From positions 186,001-250,000 of the forward strand of contig NZ_JAPDOG010000004.1 in assembly GCF_026013545.1 (NCBI RefSeq): 64,000 nucleotides of DNA. The letters run 5' to 3'. How positions within the stretch are numbered: position 1 is the stretch's first letter; each line of letters begins with the position of its first letter. The DNA is from Defluviimonas salinarum. GTDB taxonomy: Bacteria; Pseudomonadota; Alphaproteobacteria; Rhodobacterales; Rhodobacteraceae. Below are positions 1 through 8,237 of this stretch, piece by piece. The position numbers and the translations under genes are program-made. Below the pieces are notes generated by a model, which was not told the origin of the DNA, did not search any database, and saw nothing but the letters and a program-made list of their open reading frames with translations.

Positions 1-120
1 GCATTCTCCTCTACGGGGGCCGGCGTCCTGACTAGACGCTCGCGCGCGGTGCTTCAAGGCCCGGCCTTGCCCTCCCGGCGGCTTCGCGCTAGGGCGGGCG
101 GAGGCAAGGGGAGGACCGCC

Positions 121-336
121 ATGGACTGGCTCATCTGGACCGGCGCGCTGGTCACGTTCGCGGGACTCGCCGCACTCGTCTGGTGCATCCTGAGCGTCGC
201 CCGCGCCCGCCGCGAGAACCTGCCCGACCCCGAACTCCGCGCCCGCCTGCAGCGCGCTGTCACGCTGAATTTCGCGGCCCTCCTGCTGTCGGCGCTCGGG
301 CTGATGATGGTGGTCGCCGGCATCATGCTCGGCTGA
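121..336 (+). CDS. Small two-helix inner-membrane protein
   Basis: The product is 71 residues with two hydrophobic segments (about residues 4-26 and 47-70), separated by a basic and acidic loop rich in Arg (about residues 27-45). A reading frame extends upstream to position 49, but the ATG at 121 is chosen because GGGGAGG sits eight or nine bases before it and the upstream codons encode an Arg/Gly-rich stretch unlike a membrane protein. The gene is convergent with the fatty-acid gene that follows, and a copy of the dispersed CCGCCGGAGG repeat lies ten bases after its stop. I do not recognise the family. It resembles small conserved membrane proteins of Rhodobacteraceae, and no function can be given. 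Confidence 0.75.
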   Translation: MDWLIWTGALVTFAGLAALVWCILSVARARRENLPDPELRARLQRAVTLNFAALLLSALGLMMVVAGIMLG

Positions 337-345
337 ACCGGCCCA

Positions 346-375
346 TTCATCTTGCTCCAAGTATCCCCCGCGGAG
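346..375 (+). repeat. Dispersed intergenic repeat, copy 1 (diverged)
   Basis: It reads TTCATCTTG followed by an A-rich spacer, then TATCCCC and a CGCGGAG core, matching copy 3 at 38561 with several differences. It lies just after the stop of the small membrane protein. It faces copy 2, so each of the two convergent genes ends in a copy pointing the same way relative to its own transcript. Confidence 0.6.
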
Positions 376-395
376 CGTCCTGCCCCGGCGGCATT

Positions 396-429
396 TGCCT
401 CCGGCGGGGATATTTTCGGCAAGATGAAG
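396..429 (-). repeat. Dispersed intergenic repeat, copy 2
   Basis: Read on the minus strand this is CTTCATCTTGCCGAAAATAT followed by CCCCGCCGGAGGCA, identical over its length to copy 3 at 38561. It lies immediately downstream of the enoyl-CoA hydratase/dehydrogenase stop codon. The GC-rich core contains the short dyad CCGCCGG. Confidence 0.75.
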
Positions 430-430
430 C

Positions 431-2521
431 TCAGTCGTTCAGATCGGCGAATTTCCGGCCGTTCTTGATCAGCTCCTCCCAGAGCGCGGCCGGGCGCCAG
501 AACGCCTCCTCCTCGCGGGCGTAGTCGACGAGCCGCTTGCGCAGGGCGAGCAAACCGGCCTGGTCGGCCGCCAGCATCGGCCCGCCGCGCCAGCGCGGGA
601 AGCCGTAGCCGAGAAGCATAACGAGGTCGATGTCCGACGGCCGCGCCGCGATCCCCTCCTCGAGGATCCGCGCGCCCTCGTTGGCCATCGCCGCGAGCAC
701 CCGGTCCTGAATCTCCGCCGCCGTGACCTCGCGCGCGACGATGCCGCGCGCCTCGCGCTCGGCCGCGATCAGCGCCAGCACGTCGGGATCCTCCACGCCC
801 TGCCAAGCGCGCTCGGGGTAAAGGTAGTATCCCTTGCCCGCCTTCCGCCCGAGCCGCCCCGCCTCGCAGAGACGGTCGCCGATCGCGACATAGCGGCGCG
901 CCGGATCCCGCGTCGCGGCGAGCCGCCTGCGACGCGCCCAGGAGATGTCGAGCCCGGCCATGTCGAGCACCTGGTAGGGTCCGGCCGGGAAGCCCCAGGC
1001 GACCATCGCCCGGTCGATCTCGTAAGGCGAGGCGCCATCCTCGAGAAGGAAATCCGCAGCCGTGCGGTAGGCGGTCAGGATCCGGTTGCCGATGAACCCG
1101 TCGCAGACCCCGGCGCGCACCGCGACCTTGCCGATCCGCCGGGCGAGCGCGAAGGCGGAGGCGATGACATCGGGCGCGGTCTCCGCTCCCACGACGACCT
1201 CGACGAGCCGCATCGCCTGCACCGGCAAGAAGAAATGCAGCCCGATCACGTCGCCGGGCCGCGCCGTCGCCGCCGCGATCCGGTTGACGTCCAGGTAAGA
1301 GGTGTTGGTGGCCAGGATCGCGCCCGGCCGCGCCACCCGGTCGAGCTCGGCGAAGATCCCCGCCTTCACCGCCTCGTCCTCGTAGGCCGCCTCGATCACA
1401 AGGTCAGACCCGGCGAGCGCCGCGAGTCCGGTCGCCCCGGCGAGCCGCGCCCATTCGGCCTCACGCGCCTCGGGGCTGAGCCGGCCCTTCGCGACCGCCC
1501 TCTCGTGATGGGTGGCGACGCGCGCAAGCCCCGCGGCAAGCGCCTCGCCGTCGCGCTCCACCAGCGTCACGCTGCAGCCCGCCCCGAGGAGCGCCGTGGC
1601 AATGCCCGCCCCCATCAGGCCACCGCCGACGACGCCGACGTTGTGGATCTCGCGCGGCTTCACATGAGCGAGGTCGGGCTGCTTCGCCGCGCGGCGCTCG
1701 GCGAGGAAGGCGTGGCGCAGGGCCGCCGCCTCCGACGTCGCGACGAGATCCTCGAAGGCGGCGCGCTCGAAGGCGAAGCCTTCGTCCTCGGGCAGGAGCA
1801 GCGCCGCCTCGACACAATCGATGATCCGCCCCGGCGCGGGCAGTTGCGGATCGCCCAGTCCCGACCGCGCCGCGGCCACCGCCAGAAGCCAGGCGCGGGG
1901 ATCGACCCGGCGGCGCTGCTCCTCCACCTCGGGCAGCTCCGCCTCGCCGGCGAGATAAGCCCGCGCGAGCCGTTCGGCCGCCGCCGCTGAGCCGCCCTCG
2001 GTCACCGCGTCGACGAGCCCGAGTTCCTCCGCCCGCGCCGCGCCGATCGGCAGCCCGCTCAGCATCAGCCCAAGCGCCCGCTTCGCACCGATGAGCCGCG
2101 GCAGCCGCTGGGTGCCCCCGGCGCCGGGCAGGATCCCGAGCGTGACCTCCGGCAGGCCGAGCTCGGTGCCCGGTTCGGCAAGCCGCACCCGCGCCGCGAG
2201 CGCAAGCTCCAGCCCGCCGCCAAGCACCATGCCATGCAACGCCGCGATCACCGGCTTGGCGCTCCCGGCGACCGCCTGGCAGAGCTCGGGCAGCGAGGGC
2301 GCTCCCGGCGACCGCCCGAACTCGCGGATATCGGCGCCCGCGGGCCAGGTCCGACCCGCCGCGGTGAGCACGATCACCTGCACGCCGGGATCATGGAGCG
2401 CGGCCCCGAGCGCGGTCATCAGCGCGCCGCGCAAGCCGGCGCCGAGCGCGTTCACCGGGGGATTGTCGAGCGTGATCGTGGCGATCCCGTCGCCGATGGC
2501 GATGCCTGCCTCTTCCGTCAT
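431..2521 (-). CDS. Fused enoyl-CoA hydratase / 3-hydroxyacyl-CoA dehydrogenase (FadJ/FadB type)
   Basis: This 696-residue bifunctional beta-oxidation enzyme hydrates trans-2-enoyl-CoA and oxidises the 3-hydroxyacyl-CoA with NAD. The crotonase domain (about 1-190) has the oxyanion-hole GADI (62-65) and the two catalytic acids Glu105 (GGGLEL) and Glu125 (GLPEVTLGILPG). A Rossmann domain begins at about 296 with GVVGGGLMGAGIA, and the dehydrogenase catalytic His429 lies in HFFLP. Two C-terminal 3HCDH domains follow (about 478-575 and 600-690). One oddity is that residue 432 is Leu where the family has Asn or Ser (HFFNP/HFFSP). No thiolase gene is adjacent, unlike fadBA operons. The ATG at 2521 gives the complete crotonase N-terminus. 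The family is certain, but chain-length preference cannot be read. Confidence 0.92.
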   Translation of the reverse strand: MTEEAGIAIGDGIATITLDNPPVNALGAGLRGALMTALGAALHDPGVQVIVLTAAGRTWPAGADIREFGRSPGAPSLPELCQAVAGSAKPVIAALHGMVLGGGLELALAARVRLAEPGTELGLPEVTLGILPGAGGTQRLPRLIGAKRALGLMLSGLPIGAARAEELGLVDAVTEGGSAAAAERLARAYLAGEAELPEVEEQRRRVDPRAWLLAVAAARSGLGDPQLPAPGRIIDCVEAALLLPEDEGFAFERAAFEDLVATSEAAALRHAFLAERRAAKQPDLAHVKPREIHNVGVVGGGLMGAGIATALLGAGCSVTLVERDGEALAAGLARVATHHERAVAKGRLSPEAREAEWARLAGATGLAALAGSDLVIEAAYEDEAVKAGIFAELDRVARPGAILATNTSYLDVNRIAAATARPGDVIGLHFFLPVQAMRLVEVVVGAETAPDVIASAFALARRIGKVAVRAGVCDGFIGNRILTAYRTAADFLLEDGASPYEIDRAMVAWGFPAGPYQVLDMAGLDISWARRRRLAATRDPARRYVAIGDRLCEAGRLGRKAGKGYYLYPERAWQGVEDPDVLALIAAEREARGIVAREVTAAEIQDRVLAAMANEGARILEEGIAARPSDIDLVMLLGYGFPRWRGGPMLAADQAGLLALRKRLVDYAREEEAFWRPAALWEELIKNGRKFADLND

Positions 2522-2603
2522 GCCTGCCCTTCTCGCGAAGCGGTTCTCTCGACCACTCTACGGCTCAGACGCGGCTTGGCAACAACCGGCTATCCACGAG
2601 GCG

Positions 2604-2927
2604 TCATTTGCGTGGCGCGCAGTTGCGGCAGAATGGCGTGGCGGGGATGAGGTCGAGCCGCTCCTCGGCAATCTGGTTGCCGCATTGCACGCAAAAGCCG
2701 TATTCGTCCTCCTCGACCCGGCCAAGCGCGGCCTCGATCATGCGCAGCTCCTGGCGGGCCGACTGGCCGAGATCCTCGAGCACCTCGTCGGCCTCGCGCT
2801 CCGTCGCCATCTCTTCCCAATCCTTGGCCTCATGGCTGTCGAACTCGGCGCCGATCTCGGCAATGCGGGCCTGCAGGTCGTTGCGGCGGGCTTCAAGCTC
2901 GGCCTTGCGTTGGGCGACGGATTTCAT
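2604..2927 (-). CDS. DksA/TraR family zinc-finger protein
   Basis: This 107-residue RNA-polymerase secondary-channel regulator has an N-terminal coiled coil of charged heptads (about 3-70). Its tip carries an acidic DWEEMA segment (36-41) resembling the DxxDxA tip of DksA. A four-cysteine zinc finger follows, with Cys79/Cys82 and Cys100/Cys103. It is shorter than E. coli DksA (151 aa), so it is a short DksA-like paralogue rather than the main DksA. GGAG lies seven bases before the ATG. A strong FNR-type promoter lies upstream (separate entry), suggesting the gene is induced when oxygen is low. Family known from established DksA/TraR work; oxygen control is inference. Confidence 0.9.
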   Translation of the reverse strand: MKSVAQRKAELEARRNDLQARIAEIGAEFDSHEAKDWEEMATEREADEVLEDLGQSARQELRMIEAALGRVEEDEYGFCVQCGNQIAEERLDLIPATPFCRNCAPRK

Positions 2928-2953
2928 ATGGGTCTCCTCTACCGGTCACCTTT

Positions 2954-2998
2954 CCTACATATTAAGGCTGGGCATCCGCCGGCCTTGATGCAAGTCAA
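2954..2998 (-). promoter_or_regulatory. FNR/FnrL-type promoter of the DksA-like gene
   Basis: TTGATGCAAGTCAA at 2985-2998 matches the alphaproteobacterial FNR box TTGAT-N4-RTCAA. On the minus strand a TAATAT -10 element lies at 2964-2959. That puts a start near 2950 and centres the box about 40-41 bases upstream, the class II activator position. No good -35 is seen, as expected for such promoters. The box is symmetrical, so the divergent DUF442 gene at 3180 could also respond, though from a much greater distance. Confidence 0.7.
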
Positions 2999-3179
2999 TC
3001 CTGCCGTCTCAACCCCGGATTGTTCACTTTTTGCCAATTCGGCCGGGTTTTCACCGCCCGGAGCGGCGGCACGCGCCGGACCACCGTCGGCTCTTCCGTC
3101 CGGCGCGGTTGGCCGGTATGTTCGCCGCGCCCCGCATCCCGTCCGGCACTGTCCGGCGCGCCCCGCCTTAGGAGAGATC

Positions 3180-3605
3180 ATGGAGATCCGCCACCTGACC
3201 CCCGACTACGCCGTCTCGCCGCAGATCGCACCCGAGGATGTGGCGGCGATCCGCGCGGCCGGCTTCGCGCTGGTGATCGACAACCGGCCGGATGGCGAGA
3301 TCCCGGCCGATCTGCACACCGACCGGTTGCGGCTCGTGGTGGAGGCGGCGGGCCTCGGCTTCGTCGCCAATCCGGTGATAGGCGGCGCGATCACGACCGA
3401 GAACGTGACCGCGCAGCGCGAGGCGATCGCCGCGGCGACGGGGCCGGTCCTCGCCTATTGCGCCTCCGGCAACCGCTCCTCGATCGTCTGGGCGTTGAGC
3501 CAGGCCGGCCTGCGCCCGACCGCCGAGCTGATTGAGACCGCCGCGCGCTGGGGCTACAATCTCGAACCGTTCCGCCCCCATATCGACGCTCTGGCCGCGC
3601 GCTGA
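3180..3605 (+). CDS. DUF442 / TIGR01244 phosphatase-like protein
   Basis: The product is 141 residues with the dual-specificity-phosphatase fold of the DUF442 family. It contains IDNRPDGE (33-40) and the active-site loop CASGNRSS starting at Cys94, with Arg99 completing the C-x4-R signature of cysteine phosphatases and sulfurtransferases. In other proteobacteria this domain is often fused to a persulfide dioxygenase-like beta-lactamase domain and linked to sulfide detoxification. Here it stands alone. GGAGAG lies four bases before the ATG. It is divergent from the DksA-like gene with a 250-base gap that holds the FNR box. The substrate is unknown. Confidence 0.8.
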   Translation: MEIRHLTPDYAVSPQIAPEDVAAIRAAGFALVIDNRPDGEIPADLHTDRLRLVVEAAGLGFVANPVIGGAITTENVTAQREAIAAATGPVLAYCASGNRSSIVWALSQAGLRPTAELIETAARWGYNLEPFRPHIDALAAR

Positions 3606-3675
3606 ACGCCTCGCCGCAAGCCCGGCCGGAATCCCGGCCCTAGGCCGGCGTCGCGCGCTCCCGCGGGCCGCGCGT

Positions 3676-4647
3676 TCAGGCCTGTCCCGCTGCCGGACCC
3701 GGCTCCGCCGGTTCCGGCAGGGCGGCACCGGTTTCGGGCTCTTCGATGCCGACGAGAAGCCGGACCGCGTAGCTGCCCTGGCATTGCCCGAGACGCCCGT
3801 ATCCGATGAGGCGCCGCCCCCGGCCTTCCACGCGGAGCCTTGACAGCACGCCCTTCGAGAGCGTCAGCATCGCCCCCGGCTTCAGCGCCAGCACCTCGGC
3901 CAGCGGCAGCCTGACACGGTCGAGCACCGCCTCGAGATCGGCGCCCGCGCCCATCACCGCGGCCTCGATCCGGTCGCTCCAGACCCGGGCCGCCGCCGCA
4001 TCCTTCGCCGATTCCGGACCGGTCCCGCCCCGCGGGGCCGGGGCCGCTCCACGCCCCGCGGCCGGCAGGGCGATGAGGAGCGTTCCCTGCCGCGCGGCCT
4101 CGGCACCGAACCGCAGCGCGAGCGCGATCACGCGGTAGGCCGGCTCCTCGAGGATGAGCGCGAGCGGGCGCGGGTCTTCGAGAAACGAGGCATAGCGGAA
4201 GCCTCCGGCCCAGGTCAGCGCCGGATCGGACGCGAGGAGCGTCTCGGCGGTGCCGAGGACCCGGTCGAGAAACCGCGCCGACATCGCCGCATCGGTGCGC
4301 GTCGGCCGCCGCGCAGCAACGTCCGCACCGCCGATCCGCCCGGTGGTCTGGATCTCGATCAAGCTCGCCAGCGTTTCGGCCGACAGCACGGCGAGCCCGA
4401 GCCCCTCGCCCGGCCCCTCGATCACGGCAAGGAGCGCCCGGTCCGGCAACAGCTCCGGTATCTCCGCCGCCGACACCCGGGTCTCGGTAGCGTCATCGAC
4501 CGCCACCGCCAGCTTCAGCATCTCCTGCGCCGCCTTGGCGAAGGCCTGACCGAAAAGCCGCGCGGGCGTGGGCGCGGGATCGCCGGCGGCCGCCCTGCCC
4601 GCCCCGGCCTTCCGCTTCAAGACTGACTCTGGCGCGTGCTCGCTCAT
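3676..4647 (-). CDS. FliM/FliN (SpoA-domain) flagellar switch-like protein
   Basis: The frame encodes 323 residues ending in a SpoA-like domain (about 235-300) with the typical LPLAEVLALKPGAMLTL pattern of FliM/FliN C-ring proteins, plus a FliM-like middle domain. The N-terminus MSEHAPESVLKRKAG resembles the start of stand-alone FliM/FliN-family proteins of Rhodobacteraceae, so the ATG at 4647 is preferred over a GTG at 4674. GGAGG lies only one base from the ATG, so the start is uncertain. No other flagellar gene is present here. It could be a C-ring component encoded away from the main locus or a type III secretion-like paralogue. A Pro/Ala/Glu-rich tail (last 25 residues) is non-conserved in appearance. 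Confidence 0.7.
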   Translation of the reverse strand: MSEHAPESVLKRKAGAGRAAAGDPAPTPARLFGQAFAKAAQEMLKLAVAVDDATETRVSAAEIPELLPDRALLAVIEGPGEGLGLAVLSAETLASLIEIQTTGRIGGADVAARRPTRTDAAMSARFLDRVLGTAETLLASDPALTWAGGFRYASFLEDPRPLALILEEPAYRVIALALRFGAEAARQGTLLIALPAAGRGAAPAPRGGTGPESAKDAAAARVWSDRIEAAVMGAGADLEAVLDRVRLPLAEVLALKPGAMLTLSKGVLSRLRVEGRGRRLIGYGRLGQCQGSYAVRLLVGIEEPETGAALPEPAEPGPAAGQA

Positions 4648-4732
4648 GCCTCCGTTCCCGCCGCGATGGGCCACGGGCCTTCACGGGCCAGCGTCGCAGA
4701 CCAGCGTTACCAAAGTGTTGACCGGCGCCGGT

Positions 4733-7432
4733 TCAGGCGGCTTCCTGCGCCCTGATCTCGGGCTTGGCCGGCAGCGAGACCCGGAACGCCGCGCCGCCCT
4801 GGCCGGGCAGGTAGGCGATGGTGCCGCCGAGATTGGCCATGATCTCGCGGCAGATCGCGAGGCCGAGCCCGGCGCCGCCCGCCCGCGCGGTATCGGTCAG
4901 CCGCGCGAATTTCTCGAAGATCAGCCGCTGCGAGGCCTTGGGGATGCCCGAGCCGTTGTCGATGAAGTCGACGATGATCCGGTTGCCCCTGCGGCGCGCG
5001 TTGATCGTCAGCTCCGGCCGCTCGGCGTCGCAATACTTGCGCGCGTTCGAGACGAGGTTGATGAAGACCTGCACCAGCCGGTCGGTGTCGGTGATCACCG
5101 GGATATGCTCGGCCGGCTGGTCGCGGTGGATCACGAAACTCCGCTCCGGCCGGGTGTTCGAGGCCGAACGCACCGCCTTCGAGATCAGGTCGTGCAGGTT
5201 CGCCACCTTGACGTCGAGCTTGACCTTGCGGTTCTCCAGCACCGAGAGGTCGAGAAGATCGTCGAGCAGCCGCGTCAGCCGGATCGTCTCGTCATGGATG
5301 ACGCCGGCATATTGCTTCTGCATCTCGTCCGGCAGTTCCGGATCCTTGAGGATCTCCGAAAAGGCCCGGATCGAGGTCATCGGCGTCCTGAGTTCATGGC
5401 TGATCTGGCTCAGGAACGCGTCCTTCTGCACCGAGAGATCCTTGAGCTTGTCGTTGGCCTCCCGCAGTTGACGGGCGGTCCGCTCCAGCTCCTCGGACTT
5501 GGCTTCGAGCTGGGTCGAGTATTCGAGGATCTGCTGCGCCTCGGAAGCGACCGCCAGCAGATCCTGCGCCGAGACCGCCGCACCTTCCGCGAACTGCGCG
5601 ACCATCGCATGCGCCGTCGCCGCCCCGACCGCGCCCGAAAGCCGGCGTTCGAGCCGGTCGATGAAGTCGGGCGTGGTGTCGGGCAGGAAGCCGGCCTTGC
5701 CCTGGGCCTCGGCGCAGGTCCGGAAAAACTCCTGCGCCTCCTCGGCGCCGAGGATGCCCTGCGCCATCGTCAGGAGATCCTCGGCCTCGGCGCCGCCGCG
5801 CGACCAGCCGTGGGCGCCGGGATCGTGGTCGAAGGCGTTGACGAATGCGAGCCCCTGCATCCGCTCGACCGGGCTCGGGAAGGTCACGAGCGAGCCCGCG
5901 ACGAAGGCGAAGGTGTTGAGCGCGAGCGACCAGAAGACCGCGTGCATCAGCGGATCGAGCCCATAGGCTCCGAACAGCGCCTGCGGCCGGAGCCAGCCGA
6001 TTCCCCAGGGCCCCTCGGCGAGGATCGCCGTCGAAAGGAGCCCGCCCGCGCCGAACGACGGCAGGTAGAGCGTGTAAAGCCAGACGAGGAAGCCGGTGGC
6101 CAGCCCGAGCGCCGCGCCGATCCGGGTAGCGCCGCGCCAGAAGAGGCCCCCGAGCATCGCCGGCAGGATCTGCGCCACGCCGACGAAGGCGATGAGCCCG
6201 ATCGCGGCGAGCGCGGCCGAACCGCCCGAGAGGCTGTAATAGATGTAGCCTAGTGCCAGGATCGCCGCGATCGAGACCCGCCGCGACATCAGGATCAGCC
6301 CGCGCACATCGCCCGGCGCCTTGGCGCCGCCGGCGCGCAAGGACAGCCACAGCGGCGCCACGACATGGTTCGACACCATCGTCGCGAGCGCGATCGCGGC
6401 CACGATCACCATCGAGGTCGCCGAGGAGAAGCCGCCGAGGAAGGCGAGCATCGCGAGCTTGCCCTGGCCTTCGGCCAAGGGCAGCGTCAGCACGAAGAGG
6501 TCGGGATTGGCGCCCTCGGGCAGGACCGAAAGCCCGACGACCGCGATCGGCACGACGAAGAGGCTCATAAGCATGAGATAGAGCGGGAAGGCCCAGGAGG
6601 CGGTCGCGAGGTGGCGCTCGTCGGAGTTTTCCACGACCATGACCTGGAACATGCGCGGCAGGGTGACGATGGCGGCGGCCGAGACCAGGGTCAGCCCGAT
6701 CCAGCGACCGGGCACCAGCGGCCAGTCACCGATCGGCGAGGCGTCGATGCGCGCGGCGACATCGGTCCAGCCGCCGGCCACGCCCCAGACCACGAAGATG
6801 CCGACCGCCAGCAGCGCCACGAGCTTGACCACCGCCTCGAGCGCGATCGCCATGACCACGCCGTGATGGCGCTCGTTGGCGTCGAGGTTGCGGGTGCCGA
6901 AGAGGATGGTGAAGAGCGCGAGCCCGGCCGCCACCCAGAGCGCGGTCGCGCTCTGGTTCGGCAGCGCCCAGCCCTCCGGCGTGCCCGAGGCGAAGACCCC
7001 GAACGACAGCGTCACCGACTGCAGCTGCAGCGCGATATAGGGCGTCGCCGCGACGACGCAGATCACCGTGACGATGACGCCGAGGAGATTCGACTTGCCG
7101 TAGCGCGACGAGATCAGGTCGGCGATCGAGGTCACGCGCTGGCTCTGGCCGATCCGGACGAGCTTGCGCAGGAGGAGCCACCAGCCGACCAGCACCAGCG
7201 TCGGCCCAAGGTAGATCGTCAGGAACTCGAGCCCCGAGCGCGCCGCGTAGCCGACCGCGCCGTAGAAGGTCCATGCGGTGCAGTAGATCGACAGCGACAG
7301 AGTGTAGACGAGGGGCGAGCGCAGGAACCCCGCCTTGCCGCGCTCGGCGCGCCGCTCGGCCACGAAGGCCACGAGGAACAGCAGGCACACATAGACGAGG
7401 CAGACCGCGACGAGGATGTTGAACGGCACCAT
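4733..7432 (-). CDS. Sodium/solute symporter-fused sensor histidine kinase (CrbS-like)
   Basis: This 899-residue protein has about 13 membrane helices of the solute:sodium symporter (PutP/SLC5) fold over residues 1-520, then a linker and coiled coil. The kinase core follows, with phospho-acceptor His679 in SHELRTPMTSI, N box NLVSNARK (112-119 residues after His679), and G boxes DNGSGIP and GAGLGL. The architecture matches CrbS, which controls acetyl-CoA synthetase and acetate use in Pseudomonas and Vibrio. No PAS domain is apparent in the linker. The start overlaps by one base (TGATG) the stop of the small membrane protein before it, so the two are probably translated together. The response regulator and ScfR-type regulator upstream suggest control of short-chain acid metabolism. 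The ligand is inference. Confidence 0.9.
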   Translation of the reverse strand: MVPFNILVAVCLVYVCLLFLVAFVAERRAERGKAGFLRSPLVYTLSLSIYCTAWTFYGAVGYAARSGLEFLTIYLGPTLVLVGWWLLLRKLVRIGQSQRVTSIADLISSRYGKSNLLGVIVTVICVVAATPYIALQLQSVTLSFGVFASGTPEGWALPNQSATALWVAAGLALFTILFGTRNLDANERHHGVVMAIALEAVVKLVALLAVGIFVVWGVAGGWTDVAARIDASPIGDWPLVPGRWIGLTLVSAAAIVTLPRMFQVMVVENSDERHLATASWAFPLYLMLMSLFVVPIAVVGLSVLPEGANPDLFVLTLPLAEGQGKLAMLAFLGGFSSATSMVIVAAIALATMVSNHVVAPLWLSLRAGGAKAPGDVRGLILMSRRVSIAAILALGYIYYSLSGGSAALAAIGLIAFVGVAQILPAMLGGLFWRGATRIGAALGLATGFLVWLYTLYLPSFGAGGLLSTAILAEGPWGIGWLRPQALFGAYGLDPLMHAVFWSLALNTFAFVAGSLVTFPSPVERMQGLAFVNAFDHDPGAHGWSRGGAEAEDLLTMAQGILGAEEAQEFFRTCAEAQGKAGFLPDTTPDFIDRLERRLSGAVGAATAHAMVAQFAEGAAVSAQDLLAVASEAQQILEYSTQLEAKSEELERTARQLREANDKLKDLSVQKDAFLSQISHELRTPMTSIRAFSEILKDPELPDEMQKQYAGVIHDETIRLTRLLDDLLDLSVLENRKVKLDVKVANLHDLISKAVRSASNTRPERSFVIHRDQPAEHIPVITDTDRLVQVFINLVSNARKYCDAERPELTINARRRGNRIIVDFIDNGSGIPKASQRLIFEKFARLTDTARAGGAGLGLAICREIMANLGGTIAYLPGQGGAAFRVSLPAKPEIRAQEAA

Positions 7433-7713
7433 CAGCGCGTCTCCTCATCCGCCTCGGCCTCGCCGGCGCCCGGCTCGCCGCGCGCGAGGATCCGGGCGAC
7501 GAGGAAGGCCGCGCCGATCAGCCCGAACCAGACCGCGAAGAGGTAGAGACCGCCGAACGCGGTGTCTGGCGCTGCCGTCGCGCCGGGGCGCCAGAGGATC
7601 GGCACAATGACGAGGATGAAGCCGAGAACTGGCAGAATCCGCGCGGCATCGATGAGCCGGCGCCGCCGGTAGCTTCGCCGGGCGAGGAATCGGGGCGGGC
7701 GCGGCCGTTTCAT
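7432..7713 (-). CDS. Small two-helix membrane protein coupled to the symporter-kinase
   Basis: The product is 93 residues, with a very basic N-terminus (MKRPRPPRFLARRSYRRRR), two hydrophobic helices (about 24-42 and 53-74) and an acidic tail. Its stop overlaps the start of the SSF histidine kinase as TGATG. Small membrane partners upstream of symporters (the DUF485/DUF4212 type) are common, and this protein may play such a role, but it lacks signatures I can assign. It lies between the response regulator and kinase genes, all on the minus strand. It is likely a real gene because of the coupling. Confidence 0.7.
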   Translation of the reverse strand: MKRPRPPRFLARRSYRRRRLIDAARILPVLGFILVIVPILWRPGATAAPDTAFGGLYLFAVWFGLIGAAFLVARILARGEPGAGEAEADEETR

Positions 7714-7747
7714 GCGCCCTCCGCGCCGGATCTCGCCGCGCGCCTGC

Positions 7748-8116
7748 TCATCCGCCCGCCATCTGCCGCAGGGTCGCGACGATCTCGGAATTGACGAAGG
7801 GCTTGGCCATGAAGCGCGAGGCGCCGGCCTCGGTCGCCGCCGCGCGGTCCTCGGCCTGACCGCGTGCGCTCAGCACCAGCACCGGCAGGCCCGCGAGCGC
7901 GGGATCGGCGCGCAGGTCGCCGAGGATCTCGTAGCCCGAGCGGCCCGGCAGGATCATGTCGAGCACGAGCACATCCGGCGTCTCGCGCCGGATCGCCTCC
8001 ATCGCGCCGGTGCCCTCGCCGTGGCTCGCCACCGACCAGCCGTCGCGGGCGAGCAGGAACCGGATCGCCTCGGCGATATGCGGCTCATCCTCGATCAGCA
8101 GGACCCGTCTGCCCAT
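7748..8116 (-). CDS. Single-domain response regulator (CheY-like receiver)
   Basis: This 122-residue receiver domain has no output domain. It has the acidic pair ED (9-11), phospho-acceptor Asp53 in VLDMILPG, the Thr/Ser position at LSARG and the conserved Lys in MAKPF. The frame is open further upstream to 8281 across the end of the next gene, but the ATG at 8116 starts directly at the first beta strand (MGRRVLLIEDE) and is chosen. CrbR partners of CrbS kinases normally carry a LuxR-type DNA-binding domain. This one does not, so signalling must go through another protein, possibly the adjacent XRE regulator. It lies between that regulator and the kinase on the same strand. Confidence 0.85.
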   Translation of the reverse strand: MGRRVLLIEDEPHIAEAIRFLLARDGWSVASHGEGTGAMEAIRRETPDVLVLDMILPGRSGYEILGDLRADPALAGLPVLVLSARGQAEDRAAATEAGASRFMAKPFVNSEIVATLRQMAGG

Positions 8117-8237
8117 GTGCCGCCTGACCTCCCCGCGTCGCGCCATCCCGATCCGACTATCACCGAAGTTCCCGGCGGCTGTCAAAACCAAGTCGCGCAT
8201 CATGGCGAACCGCTGGAGCCGCCGCTCCGGCCGCACC

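Noticed and set aside
54-806. Long minus-strand frame across the start of the window
   Set aside because: Arg/Gly/Ala-rich translation that runs through the beta-oxidation gene; a GC-frame shadow.
4568-6253. Plus-strand frame of 561 codons opposite the symporter-kinase
   Set aside because: Arg/Asp/Gln-rich antisense shadow; the minus frame encodes a full SSF and kinase domain.
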